From contig CAMZHP010000024.1 in the NCBI GenBank assembly GCA_947306845.1, positions 1 to 18,963 on the forward strand: a DNA stretch of 18,963 nucleotides, written 5' to 3'. The translations under genes and the position numbers were made by a program. Positions within the stretch are counted from its first letter, which is position 1. Every line of letters starts with the position of its first letter. The notes under the pieces were generated by a model. It was not told where the DNA came from. It did no database searches and saw only the letters and a list, made by a program, of their open reading frames with translations. This document shows positions 8,571 through 16,149 of the stretch, piece by piece. The DNA comes from an uncultured Prevotellaceae bacterium (lineage in GTDB: Bacteria; Bacteroidota; Bacteroidia; Bacteroidales; Bacteroidaceae).

Positions 8571-10259
8571 TTACACGTTCCCTTGCATGATTCTCAGCAG
8601 GTCGCCCACCATGAAATTGCCTAGCTGGTGCTGCGAGAGGATGTCCATCGCCAGCTGATAGCTGCCGAAGCAGACATTGGAGTTCTGCAAATGGAAGCGA
8701 TATTTCTTGCCGTTGATGGCTTTTTCAAAATCGGGTGCCGGCCTGCCATCCTCAAGGTTGAAGTTTTGATAGATGTCATACTCGCTCGTGATGGGTGTGC
8801 ATGAGAAATACACATGAGGGACAATTTTTTCCACGGCGCTGGTGGTATTCCCCGCCCTCATCTTGGTTTTTTTCAGCAACATGCGGAATGCGTGGCCGTC
8901 ATCCCCACCCAACCGGCTGTTGATATGCGCACGGAGGTCGGGTGTGTCTTTTTTGAGATAGCCGCTTCCACCCGTCACGTCCAGCAGCGCATGGGCGAGC
9001 TGGTCGGCGTCGGCCGTCATGTTTTCTGGGGTAATGGATTCTGCAACTTCCCCCTCTGCAATTTTCTCCGGTGGCATGCCGATGAAGTCCGACAGGTCCT
9101 CGCGGCCTATAGCCAGGCTGCCATCCAGATAGTGCTGCATGGCGTAAGCGAAAAGCGAGTAGATGGCATTGCGGCGCTTGTCAGGTGACATGTCGCACAG
9201 GGTCTGCCTGTTGAGTTCCTGGTAGCTTTTCTCCCGAGGATACATGATGAAGTCCACATTGCGGAATGCGAGATAGACATGCAGTTGCTCACTCTCGCTG
9301 CAATCATCGATGAATGAGTCAAGGCCCTTGGTCAGGTCGCCAAATGACATCTCGTCAGATGGCTGGTCACTGGTAAAGATACGGTCGCATATCACGATAT
9401 CGGTGGCCATGGAACAATAATGGAAGAAGACAAAGCCTCTATCGTAGGCGTTGGCCTCGAAATCCTGAGCATCAAAGCCCAGGTCTGCAACCGAATTCGA
9501 GCGTATCCATTCCTGGATGCTCCTGATGGCAGAGTCGGTGTCATATTCAAAGAAGTGTCTGAGTAGTGAGGAGCCGCTGATTCTTGAAGCAGAGCCTCTG
9601 ACAGGCTTGAAGTGCCTCACGTTCAAATCTGAGTAGATCTGCTCCCATGTCTTGAACGACGTGACCAATGTTTTGGGATTGGTGGGTGAGGCAGCCACTC
9701 GGTCAGCGGTAGTGGGATAGGAACCCGACACTGGCTCTACCATCCACACCTGCTCACCTGTGTCAGCCATCCAAAGTGTAGCAGTGAAAGCCCTCCCTGT
9801 CCTTCGCAGTTGGTCTCGCAGGTTGGTATAAGCCTTCAGGCGTGACATCCCTGTCCTGGGTGTGGCGAAGATCTCTCCGGGGATATTGAGAAAGTCCATG
9901 TCATATCGGTCTCCCACATTGTTGTTGTGCTTGACAGAGGAGCCGTAATGGTTGCTCTGCCTGCACGCATAGAGTGGTGTACCGCCTTCGCCTCCACCCT
10001 CATCAGGTGAGTAGTTGCCAAAGTCCTTATAATGCTGGAGTGTTGTTTCCAAGGGATTGAAAATACCCGCCATGCTTTTCAGCGATGTCAGGATATCCTG
10101 CAGCAGGAAACTCTTTCCGCTTGACGTGGTACCCACCACCGCCAGACGGATATGCTTCTTGTTCCTCACACTATATCTCCAGAAATAGCCCAACTTCTTG
10201 CACACATGCTTGAGATGCACTGTGGAGAATTGATACCCCAATTTGTCGATGATACTCAT
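8571..10259 (-). CDS. P-loop GTPase-like protein, paralogue 1 (operon gene D)
   Basis: A 562-residue soluble protein, paralogous to the next gene in the operon. After about 35 residues of basic N-terminal extension comes the beta strand HIRLAVV and the Walker A motif GTTSSGKS (43-50). The common blocks are YACRQSNHYG (97-106), DFLNIPGE (122-129), TDIVICD (286-292), HVYLAF (327-332) and, near the C-terminus, HVYFSCTPI followed by GSYQLAMDIL. Between these lie regions specific to this copy, such as the acidic stretch EKIAEGEVAESI, which make it about 70 residues longer. No transmembrane segment and no clear NKxD motif are visible. The ATG at 10259 lies 43 bp after the stop of the SEDS-like gene, the longest gap within the operon. 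The pair may form a heterodimer in which the two nucleotide sites face each other; that is inference from the tandem duplication. Confidence 0.85.
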   Translation of the reverse strand: MSIIDKLGYQFSTVHLKHVCKKLGYFWRYSVRNKKHIRLAVVGTTSSGKSFLLQDILTSLKSMAGIFNPLETTLQHYKDFGNYSPDEGGGEGGTPLYACRQSNHYGSSVKHNNNVGDRYDMDFLNIPGEIFATPRTGMSRLKAYTNLRDQLRRTGRAFTATLWMADTGEQVWMVEPVSGSYPTTADRVAASPTNPKTLVTSFKTWEQIYSDLNVRHFKPVRGSASRISGSSLLRHFFEYDTDSAIRSIQEWIRSNSVADLGFDAQDFEANAYDRGFVFFHYCSMATDIVICDRIFTSDQPSDEMSFGDLTKGLDSFIDDCSESEQLHVYLAFRNVDFIMYPREKSYQELNRQTLCDMSPDKRRNAIYSLFAYAMQHYLDGSLAIGREDLSDFIGMPPEKIAEGEVAESITPENMTADADQLAHALLDVTGGSGYLKKDTPDLRAHINSRLGGDDGHAFRMLLKKTKMRAGNTTSAVEKIVPHVYFSCTPITSEYDIYQNFNLEDGRPAPDFEKAINGKKYRFHLQNSNVCFGSYQLAMDILSQHQLGNFMVGDLLRIMQGNV

Positions 10260-10302
10260 AACTTCATTTCATTGATTTCTTAAAACACGATCATTCCAAC
10301 CA

Positions 10303-13300
10303 TCAATACCATGCTCTTCCACGGCTCTTCTCACGGCAGGTGATTGCCGCCATGAAAGCCAACAGGATGGCTGTCTCCAAAGCCTCGCCGACAGCGTCCA
10401 CGCCGAATCCTGGCACAAGACGCCCCGTGAAGGGCAGACGTCCCACATAAGACAGATAGATGTAAAAACTGGTTCCCACCCACATCATCATGGCCAGCAA
10501 GCGCCACTGCATCGCCTTGGTGAGCCGTGCGTCATTGTCAAAAAATGAGAGACTGAACTGCATCACCTGCCACATCACCACAAAGAGCAACAGGAAGAAG
10601 ACCGCTGTCGTGAGATAAATGCCATACGAGCCGAAGAAAGCGGCAGGCATACTCATGTCGTTGAGCACGACAGGCGACTGTCCCGAACTGACCGAGGTAT
10701 GCAGGAAATGGTTGTCGTTGGACAGCGGGTCACGCCCTTCTCCAGGCCTCATGTAATGGCTCATGATGACCATGAACTCCGCATCGCTCTCGCTGTAACG
10801 GTATCCGCTGCGCTCCAGCTCCTCAAAGTTGGAATAGAGCATCACGCGGCGTGCAAAACGGTCATAGTTGACTTGATCAGGACGGAACAGATGACTGCAG
10901 ATGAAGGGCATGCCTACCAAGAGGATGACCAGGACCAGCAGAGAACCGTTCACCCAGTTTTTCTCTTTCTTTGCCAGATGATACTCTTTTCCCTTATATG
11001 CCGCCTTCCGCTCCATGAGAAAGAAAAAGCAGACGAGGCACATCACAAAGCCCAGATAATTGGTCATATAACCATGGTCGCCCACCATGGCAGCCGCGAT
11101 ATATGCCACAGAGATGAACAGCATTTGGCAGAAGACGGTGTGTCTCGGCATGTCGCCCTCATACATTCTCACACTGGAGAGTGCACGCGTCATGCCCAGA
11201 ATGACAACCAAGGTGATAAAGGCAGTGCCGAAGTTACCCGAGAGCTTGCCGATGGCGTAGAGCAGGACAAACAACAGGAGATGGCCTGGAAACAGGCTTT
11301 TCAGGGCAGCAAGGAAAGCATCGCACACAAACTGGGCGGAAAAGACAATGGCAACCACCGCCAAGGAAATCAACAACAGAAACAGACTGAATCCCACCTT
11401 CATCTGAACGATAGCCGAAAGCAACAACACGAAGGCCGCCAGAATCTTTCTTGTAGGATAGCCCTTGGTCATTTTCTTCCATCCACCAACGATTTTCCCA
11501 CTGGCTTGCTCACTTTTCTCCAGCCATGACCACTCTGCCTTCTCACACCATTCTGAAAGTTTGGATTTTCCAAAGACGCCGGATTTGCCTCCTAATGCCG
11601 GCCACAGCACATCCGCCACCAGCCACAAGACAAGCACCAGTCCCTCGACAAAAAGCAAGGCATAGACCACCGAGCGATGGGTATCGTTGATGCCATATTC
11701 GGTCAGCCATTTCCACGGCTTCATGCTGAAGACCTCCTCATGGAAATAAGAGTTGATGACGCCTTGGCTCACTTGCCGGTCTGCCACTCTGAAGAACACA
11801 TAACCCAGACCCGCCCAGAGCAACACACACACCAACCCATGCCACACCCTACGCAGAGGGTTTCTTTGGGTGGCGAAATGCCGGAGCGGAGTATTGATCA
11901 GCATCGCCAGACTGAAAAAGAGCAGCATCAGCAAAGCCGTGGCCACGGGAGTGATGGCTGTGATCTTTTCAAAATAAGGATAGGAGTAACTCAACTTGAG
12001 AGCGATGAGCGACTTGCAGGTACAATAGGCCAGACAGATGACCATCAGCGAAGAGAGATAAGACCTGTAGCGGCCGATTTGCCTGGGATTATAGAGCGTA
12101 GTGGTATCTCGCACATACACGGGACCACTCCTGAGCCATACCATGGTCAGCAGAACCAGGAAGACGGTGAGTGGCAACCATAGGTAACTAAAGACAAACC
12201 GCCCATCGACATATCCCACCCTGCACTCCAAGGTGTCCTTTCCCGAATGAAGGGTCACTTTCCCCAGCGCAGGAATAATGCTGGATGGGTTTTCCACCAA
12301 CTGAGCCTGGTCGTTGTTGCCTCTCACGCAAACAGAATCTTTCTGGTGAAAGAACTCCATGTTGCATACATCAAAATTGATGGCGCTTGAGAAGGCTGGA
12401 AGATAGAGGTCGCTCTTGGTGGGATAGGCATTGTTGCGCTGTTTGATGGTCAGGATGTGGCTGGCTGAACGGGCTCTCTTTCTCAAAGAATCCACCGACT
12501 CCACATAAGTGATGGGTTTGGGGTAAGTCAGTCTCAATCCCTCCTCCGACAGAATGACAGTAGCGTGCCCTGCCCCCCATTCGGTCAGCTTCACAGAAGG
12601 CTTCATCACATAGTTGACCCCATCGACCCTAAAATAGCCATCACTGGTGTTGCCATCCATATAGCACCAGTCTGCCAAACCAAAGAACTGCACCTTGACA
12701 CGTCCTGACCTGGCATCCGCCGGAATCATTCCTTCCCTGCAGTAGCCCTGTGTGGCCCCGTCCGAAATCAGAGTCGTCAGTTCATCGAGTATCACCAAGA
12801 CAATCTGGTCGTTGCTGCGCTCAAAAAAAGACCTCACCTTGCCGCGTCGCATCTGTGTGAGGCAACGCAGGCTGTCCTCATGGCTTGCTTTTCCGTCAGA
12901 CAATTTGACATAGGCCGCCAGATGACGTGCCATCACGTCTTTCTGGTTTTTGAAAGATTTCCAGGCATTCCACACATCTTTTCCCGACATTGACATTCTT
13001 AGAGTGTCGCCATCGCTGACCGGCAGCCGCAAGTTGACCTGTTGTGACGCATCATCGCGGATGACGTGCTTGTTGGGATTCTCGCCGTTGATCTTGAAAT
13101 ACTGCAAGGTGTCGCTGAGTGCCGGACTCACCGTCCACCTGAATGCAGACGACTCTGGCACATAACTGATGCGGAGGTAATCATGCGGCACGTTTCTGAT
13201 GCAGAAGTCACTATTCTCGCCAAATGTCACCGTCCTGGCATCCCCCAAAGTGTACTCATCAATGGCAAACACCAGTTTTCGGTCCACCTTGGCAGACATC

Positions 13301-13422
13301 ATCCAGCATAGTGCCATGATAACAGCCAAGAGGAAGAAAGCCACCGCATCTGCCAGATGGCTGCTTGAGTCCCTATAGTTGAACAAGCTCAGCTTATTGA
13401 GTAATTTGAATAGCAGCTTCAT
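10303..13422 (-). CDS. SEDS-family (FtsW/RodA-like) polytopic protein with large extracytoplasmic insert (operon gene C)
   Basis: Predicted 1039-residue inner-membrane glycan polymerase of the SEDS type, which joins lipid II units and works with a class B PBP. One membrane span (about 24-44) is followed by about 360 residues rich in beta-type sequence that should face the periplasm, then about ten further spans (from about 410 on). The SEDS likeness is in the C-terminal part: GDHG at 781-784 sits where FtsW/RodA have PDLG; an Asp (D922) before MSMPAAFFGSYGIYL matches the catalytic-loop TDFIFA-EELG region; and LPFTGRLVPGFG from 996 matches LP-TG-PLPF-SYGG. The second half of that last motif is changed (no SYGG). 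The frame is open back to an ATG at 13506, but the ATG at 13422 lies 10 bp after the preceding stop and is followed by a basic patch and the first span, as expected, so I use it. It is more than twice the length of FtsW or RodA. Confidence 0.8.
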   Translation of the reverse strand: MKLLFKLLNKLSLFNYRDSSSHLADAVAFFLLAVIMALCWMMSAKVDRKLVFAIDEYTLGDARTVTFGENSDFCIRNVPHDYLRISYVPESSAFRWTVSPALSDTLQYFKINGENPNKHVIRDDASQQVNLRLPVSDGDTLRMSMSGKDVWNAWKSFKNQKDVMARHLAAYVKLSDGKASHEDSLRCLTQMRRGKVRSFFERSNDQIVLVILDELTTLISDGATQGYCREGMIPADARSGRVKVQFFGLADWCYMDGNTSDGYFRVDGVNYVMKPSVKLTEWGAGHATVILSEEGLRLTYPKPITYVESVDSLRKRARSASHILTIKQRNNAYPTKSDLYLPAFSSAINFDVCNMEFFHQKDSVCVRGNNDQAQLVENPSSIIPALGKVTLHSGKDTLECRVGYVDGRFVFSYLWLPLTVFLVLLTMVWLRSGPVYVRDTTTLYNPRQIGRYRSYLSSLMVICLAYCTCKSLIALKLSYSYPYFEKITAITPVATALLMLLFFSLAMLINTPLRHFATQRNPLRRVWHGLVCVLLWAGLGYVFFRVADRQVSQGVINSYFHEEVFSMKPWKWLTEYGINDTHRSVVYALLFVEGLVLVLWLVADVLWPALGGKSGVFGKSKLSEWCEKAEWSWLEKSEQASGKIVGGWKKMTKGYPTRKILAAFVLLLSAIVQMKVGFSLFLLLISLAVVAIVFSAQFVCDAFLAALKSLFPGHLLLFVLLYAIGKLSGNFGTAFITLVVILGMTRALSSVRMYEGDMPRHTVFCQMLFISVAYIAAAMVGDHGYMTNYLGFVMCLVCFFFLMERKAAYKGKEYHLAKKEKNWVNGSLLVLVILLVGMPFICSHLFRPDQVNYDRFARRVMLYSNFEELERSGYRYSESDAEFMVIMSHYMRPGEGRDPLSNDNHFLHTSVSSGQSPVVLNDMSMPAAFFGSYGIYLTTAVFFLLLFVVMWQVMQFSLSFFDNDARLTKAMQWRLLAMMMWVGTSFYIYLSYVGRLPFTGRLVPGFGVDAVGEALETAILLAFMAAITCREKSRGRAWY

Positions 13423-13432
13423 GATGATTCGA

Positions 13433-15244
13433 TTAATTGTCGTAAATGGCATTCTGTGTCTCCCTGAGGATTCTTCTTGCCGTGTTGAAGGAATCGCCCT
13501 TTCCATTGAGACGCCTCAGCAGTGAGTCGACACTGTCGGCATAGGGTTCCAGTTTCTCTATGCGGATGTCCTCGTTTCTGTCCATGTATGAGAATTCGCT
13601 CAAGCTGAAAGCCATGTCCTCAGGATATAGCCGGATGATGCTGTCAACCTTGTTGCTGTAGTGGCGGGCACAGCTCTCGTAAGCGTTTTGCTCAGCATCC
13701 CTGATGCCCATCCTCACATCCAGGTCGTTGGTATATGGGAATTTCCGCCATTGGAGCCAATTGTTCTCCACATAGTCCACTTCCCTGATTTTCTTGCATG
13801 CCTTGCTTTTCCTGATCAGAGGCCGCACATACCCGAAATAATCATCGATATAGGTCTTGTATGCCTTGATGTCCCTGTCCTCCAGCACGCCATCATGCTC
13901 CAAGAGGTCGCCCAGTCTGCCGCTTAGCTCGTGAAGGGCATCCGTATCCTCACTCCAATGGCTTGACTCCAGCAGTCTGTTGCATTTGGCATTCAGCACC
14001 CTTGCGAAATCATTGGTCAGCGTGGAGTCACAGAAGCGGAAGTCTTCATGTGAGAGGACATTGTCTCCCGTCACAGTGTGCAGCGAGTGCTCTGCCTCCA
14101 AGTCTTTGCGCAACTCACTATAAAGCTCATAAGCCTCCTTGTAGTTCATTTTTGACATTTCTTGCTCCTTTCCCGCGAACGCCGTCTTGTAATCATAAGG
14201 CAGCATAGGAGCTGTGGGGGGAGATGTGAGCATCTCAAATGCCTTGTAGCCACCCCAGGCGATGGCAAATGCCAGCAACACACCAAGGATGGCAGCCTGC
14301 CACCACCTGCCCAGCGACAGCATTTTCCCTACCAAGCCTCGCCTGGGCTGACACTTGGGCAACAAAGCCTCTCGTAGGAATATCTCCGCATCACCGGCAT
14401 GAAGGTATGCCATGTCGCGGACAACGAACCTGCCCACGCTGAAGGGGATAGGCAGGGCATTGTAGATTTGGTTGTCATAGCAGATGTCCTGAATATTGCG
14501 CCAGAGGTCGGGCATTCCCTTGGTCACCAATGTCTGAGCGGCATTGTCCATGAAAGCATCCGGCACATTCATCAAGTCGGTCTTGGTCACCAGCGCATAG
14601 GCGCCATCGGTTTGTCCTAGAAAGCCCTGCTGCTTCAGTCCGTCTGTCACATTGAGCAATTGCCTGACCTGTTTCTGCACGTCCTGTCGGCAGTCGATAC
14701 AAAACACATGGATCTGCGGACTTTCCTTTCTCACATACATGGCGACATCCACTGGAGCGTCGGAAGGCAGGGTTGCCTCGATGAAAGAGATGGGATAGGC
14801 TTTTCCCCACCAGTTTTTCCTGTACACCGCATGATATACTTCCTTTGGCGCGTCTCCGTCACGGGGTATGGGCTGCAATTCGCCCTCCTTTCTGAACAGG
14901 TCCAACATCCTTGCAGTTCTCTCTCTCAGTGACGGAACCTCAGGAAACATCACCTGCATACCCGGAAGTGAGAGTAGCGATGCTATCGCCATCGTCTTTC
15001 CGGAATTGGGGACACCCCACATCACCACCTGAGTGGCATCGTCCATCTTGCCGCCTTCCACATCCCATACGCCCCCACACGGAAGAGCATCTTCTGCCGT
15101 ACTAAAAAACCTGCCGATGATATCGCGGCTCAGCACGCGCTCCAATTCCTCAGGCAATACCTCTCCCCTCTCCAACATCCCACGGATGTCTTCCATGCCA
15201 TAGGCACAGGGGTTGAAAACGATTTTCTTGATTGCGTCCTGCAT
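13433..15244 (-). CDS. Membrane-anchored P-loop GTPase-like protein (operon gene B)
   Basis: A 603-residue protein with a cytosolic nucleotide-binding domain, one membrane span and a C-terminal extracytoplasmic half. After the beta strand TQVVMW comes the Walker A motif GVPNSGKT (77-84). A hydrophobic strand IHVFCIDCR (178-186) and the base-recognition-like motif VTKTD (219-223, the TKxD variant of NKxD) indicate a GTPase. The span is at about 315-335 (ILGVLLAFAIAWGGYKAF); the many basic residues just before it place the N-terminal domain in the cytosol. Residues 340-603 are mostly helical, charged and probably periplasmic. The ATG at 15244 is 11 bp after the upstream stop. A GTG at 15331 would extend the frame by 29 residues into the upstream gene and is less likely. 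The architecture resembles a transmembrane signalling GTPase. It is not closely similar to the paralogous pair downstream: it lacks their DFLNIPGE and YACR-NHYG blocks. Confidence 0.82.
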   Translation of the reverse strand: MQDAIKKIVFNPCAYGMEDIRGMLERGEVLPEELERVLSRDIIGRFFSTAEDALPCGGVWDVEGGKMDDATQVVMWGVPNSGKTMAIASLLSLPGMQVMFPEVPSLRERTARMLDLFRKEGELQPIPRDGDAPKEVYHAVYRKNWWGKAYPISFIEATLPSDAPVDVAMYVRKESPQIHVFCIDCRQDVQKQVRQLLNVTDGLKQQGFLGQTDGAYALVTKTDLMNVPDAFMDNAAQTLVTKGMPDLWRNIQDICYDNQIYNALPIPFSVGRFVVRDMAYLHAGDAEIFLREALLPKCQPRRGLVGKMLSLGRWWQAAILGVLLAFAIAWGGYKAFEMLTSPPTAPMLPYDYKTAFAGKEQEMSKMNYKEAYELYSELRKDLEAEHSLHTVTGDNVLSHEDFRFCDSTLTNDFARVLNAKCNRLLESSHWSEDTDALHELSGRLGDLLEHDGVLEDRDIKAYKTYIDDYFGYVRPLIRKSKACKKIREVDYVENNWLQWRKFPYTNDLDVRMGIRDAEQNAYESCARHYSNKVDSIIRLYPEDMAFSLSEFSYMDRNEDIRIEKLEPYADSVDSLLRRLNGKGDSFNTARRILRETQNAIYDN

Positions 15245-15255
15245 CTTGGGAATGA

Positions 15256-16092
15256 TTATCGGTGATTGCCGGCATAGCGGCTCCTGGGCCGCCTGACATG
15301 CAGGTAAGTGGTCAATATCAACAGGCAGCACACAACGGTGGCCACCATACTACGGAAATCAGGCCGGTGGAGCCTGCTGAACTTTTTGTTCTCCTCACTT
15401 GGCTCAAACAAGGTTTTGCCGGATCCGAATGGCTCTGCCTTCTCACCCTTGTAAATGACGGACGACACACGGCTGTATTGTTCGGTCCAGTCTTGTCCTG
15501 CCGTCACAATATAGTGAAGGTTGCGCGGGGTGGAGATATTCCACACGCCAGCATCATGGAGGGAGGCAAGCCAGCGTTGTCTTTCTGCGCATATCGTATC
15601 GTACTCCGCAGGCATCAGCCTCCTTCTCAGACTCTCTGTCAGGCGAGTCCGCTTCGCACTGGGATACCTTTCTTTCTTCAGCAGATTGCGATAGGCCCTG
15701 ACCCGGTCCTTCGCGTAATCTTTATACATTGAGTCAATCATCGACACATCGTCGGCCGTAGAGAACAAGGTCTCCCTCAGCTGCTGCTGATGGTCGTAAA
15801 CATACAAAAATTGTGTGAATGCGATGCTGCCTGCCAGAAGGATAAGGATGGCCATCGTGAAGGCAGCCACCTCCTTGGGCAGCCCCTTGCGCTTGTCGCG
15901 CGAGGCCTTGCTCTTACACATCACCCAGATGGAATAGGACAGCAATGCCGTTCCCAGGAGCACCAATGGGATGGCCACCAGATGATTGCCTTCCAAAAGA
16001 TACTCCGTTCCCATAAAAGAGATGTAGACAAAAACGAGCAATGCCGCAATCGTCAGCAACAAGGCAAATCCTGCAATCGTCTTTTTTTGCAT
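15256..16092 (-). CDS. Membrane protein with four predicted spans, function unknown (operon gene A)
   Basis: A 278-residue protein that I do not recognise. Hydrophobic segments at about 5-28, 38-58 and 75-98 are followed by a charged, helical extracytoplasmic region of about 145 residues (100-245) and a fourth segment at about 247-265, ending in a basic tail (HVRRPRSRYAGNHR). The basic patches at 59-73 and at the C-terminus suggest that both face the cytosol. A GSGKT string at 223-227 is in the extracytoplasmic part and lacks the first glycine at the right spacing and the preceding hydrophobic strand, so it is not a Walker A site. It is the first gene of the operon; the ATG at 16092 is the first in frame and begins a typical MQKK start before a membrane span. 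It probably assembles with the other membrane components. Confidence 0.78.
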   Translation of the reverse strand: MQKKTIAGFALLLTIAALLVFVYISFMGTEYLLEGNHLVAIPLVLLGTALLSYSIWVMCKSKASRDKRKGLPKEVAAFTMAILILLAGSIAFTQFLYVYDHQQQLRETLFSTADDVSMIDSMYKDYAKDRVRAYRNLLKKERYPSAKRTRLTESLRRRLMPAEYDTICAERQRWLASLHDAGVWNISTPRNLHYIVTAGQDWTEQYSRVSSVIYKGEKAEPFGSGKTLFEPSEENKKFSRLHRPDFRSMVATVVCCLLILTTYLHVRRPRSRYAGNHR

Positions 16093-16149
16093 TACGTCTT
16101 TCTTCTACAAGAAAAGATACCCTGAATGCCTTCTTTCTATCACCAACTA
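16093..16149 (-). promoter_or_regulatory. Short gap upstream of the seven-gene operon, weak promoter candidate
   Basis: These 57 bp separate the stop of the GH28 gene from the operon ATG. Read on the - strand they contain TATCTTTT (seven of eight positions of TAnnTTTG with the last base off) with a TTGG 23 bases upstream, wider than the usual 19-21. No convincing terminator is visible; a pyrimidine/purine near-repeat (TCTTTTCTT and AAGAAAGA) would form only a weak hairpin. Transcription may therefore run through from the GH28 gene, start here, or both. Confidence 0.3.

Noticed and set aside
10699..11529. 276-codon + strand frame opposite the SEDS-like gene
   Set aside because: The translation is rich in His, Gln and Glu, as expected from the reverse complement of membrane-protein codons; no domain or start context supports it.
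13423..13506. Upstream ATG giving a 1067-residue form of the SEDS-like protein
   Set aside because: It would overlap the preceding gene by 74 bp; the ATG at 13422 follows that gene's stop by 10 bp and directly precedes the basic patch and first span.
15245..15331. Upstream GTG start giving a 632-residue form of the membrane-anchored GTPase
   Set aside because: It would overlap the preceding gene by about 75 bp; the ATG at 15244 gives the 11-bp spacing seen elsewhere in the operon.
15411..15425. GSGKT string in the first operon protein, possible Walker A
   Set aside because: There is no glycine at the start of the GxxxxGK pattern, no preceding hydrophobic strand, and the position is predicted to be extracytoplasmic.
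1601..16092. Type VI or other secretion system suggested by a TssM-like layout of the 603-residue protein
   Set aside because: No sheath, tube, baseplate, ClpV or other secretion component is present; the SEDS/PBP content points to cell-wall synthesis.
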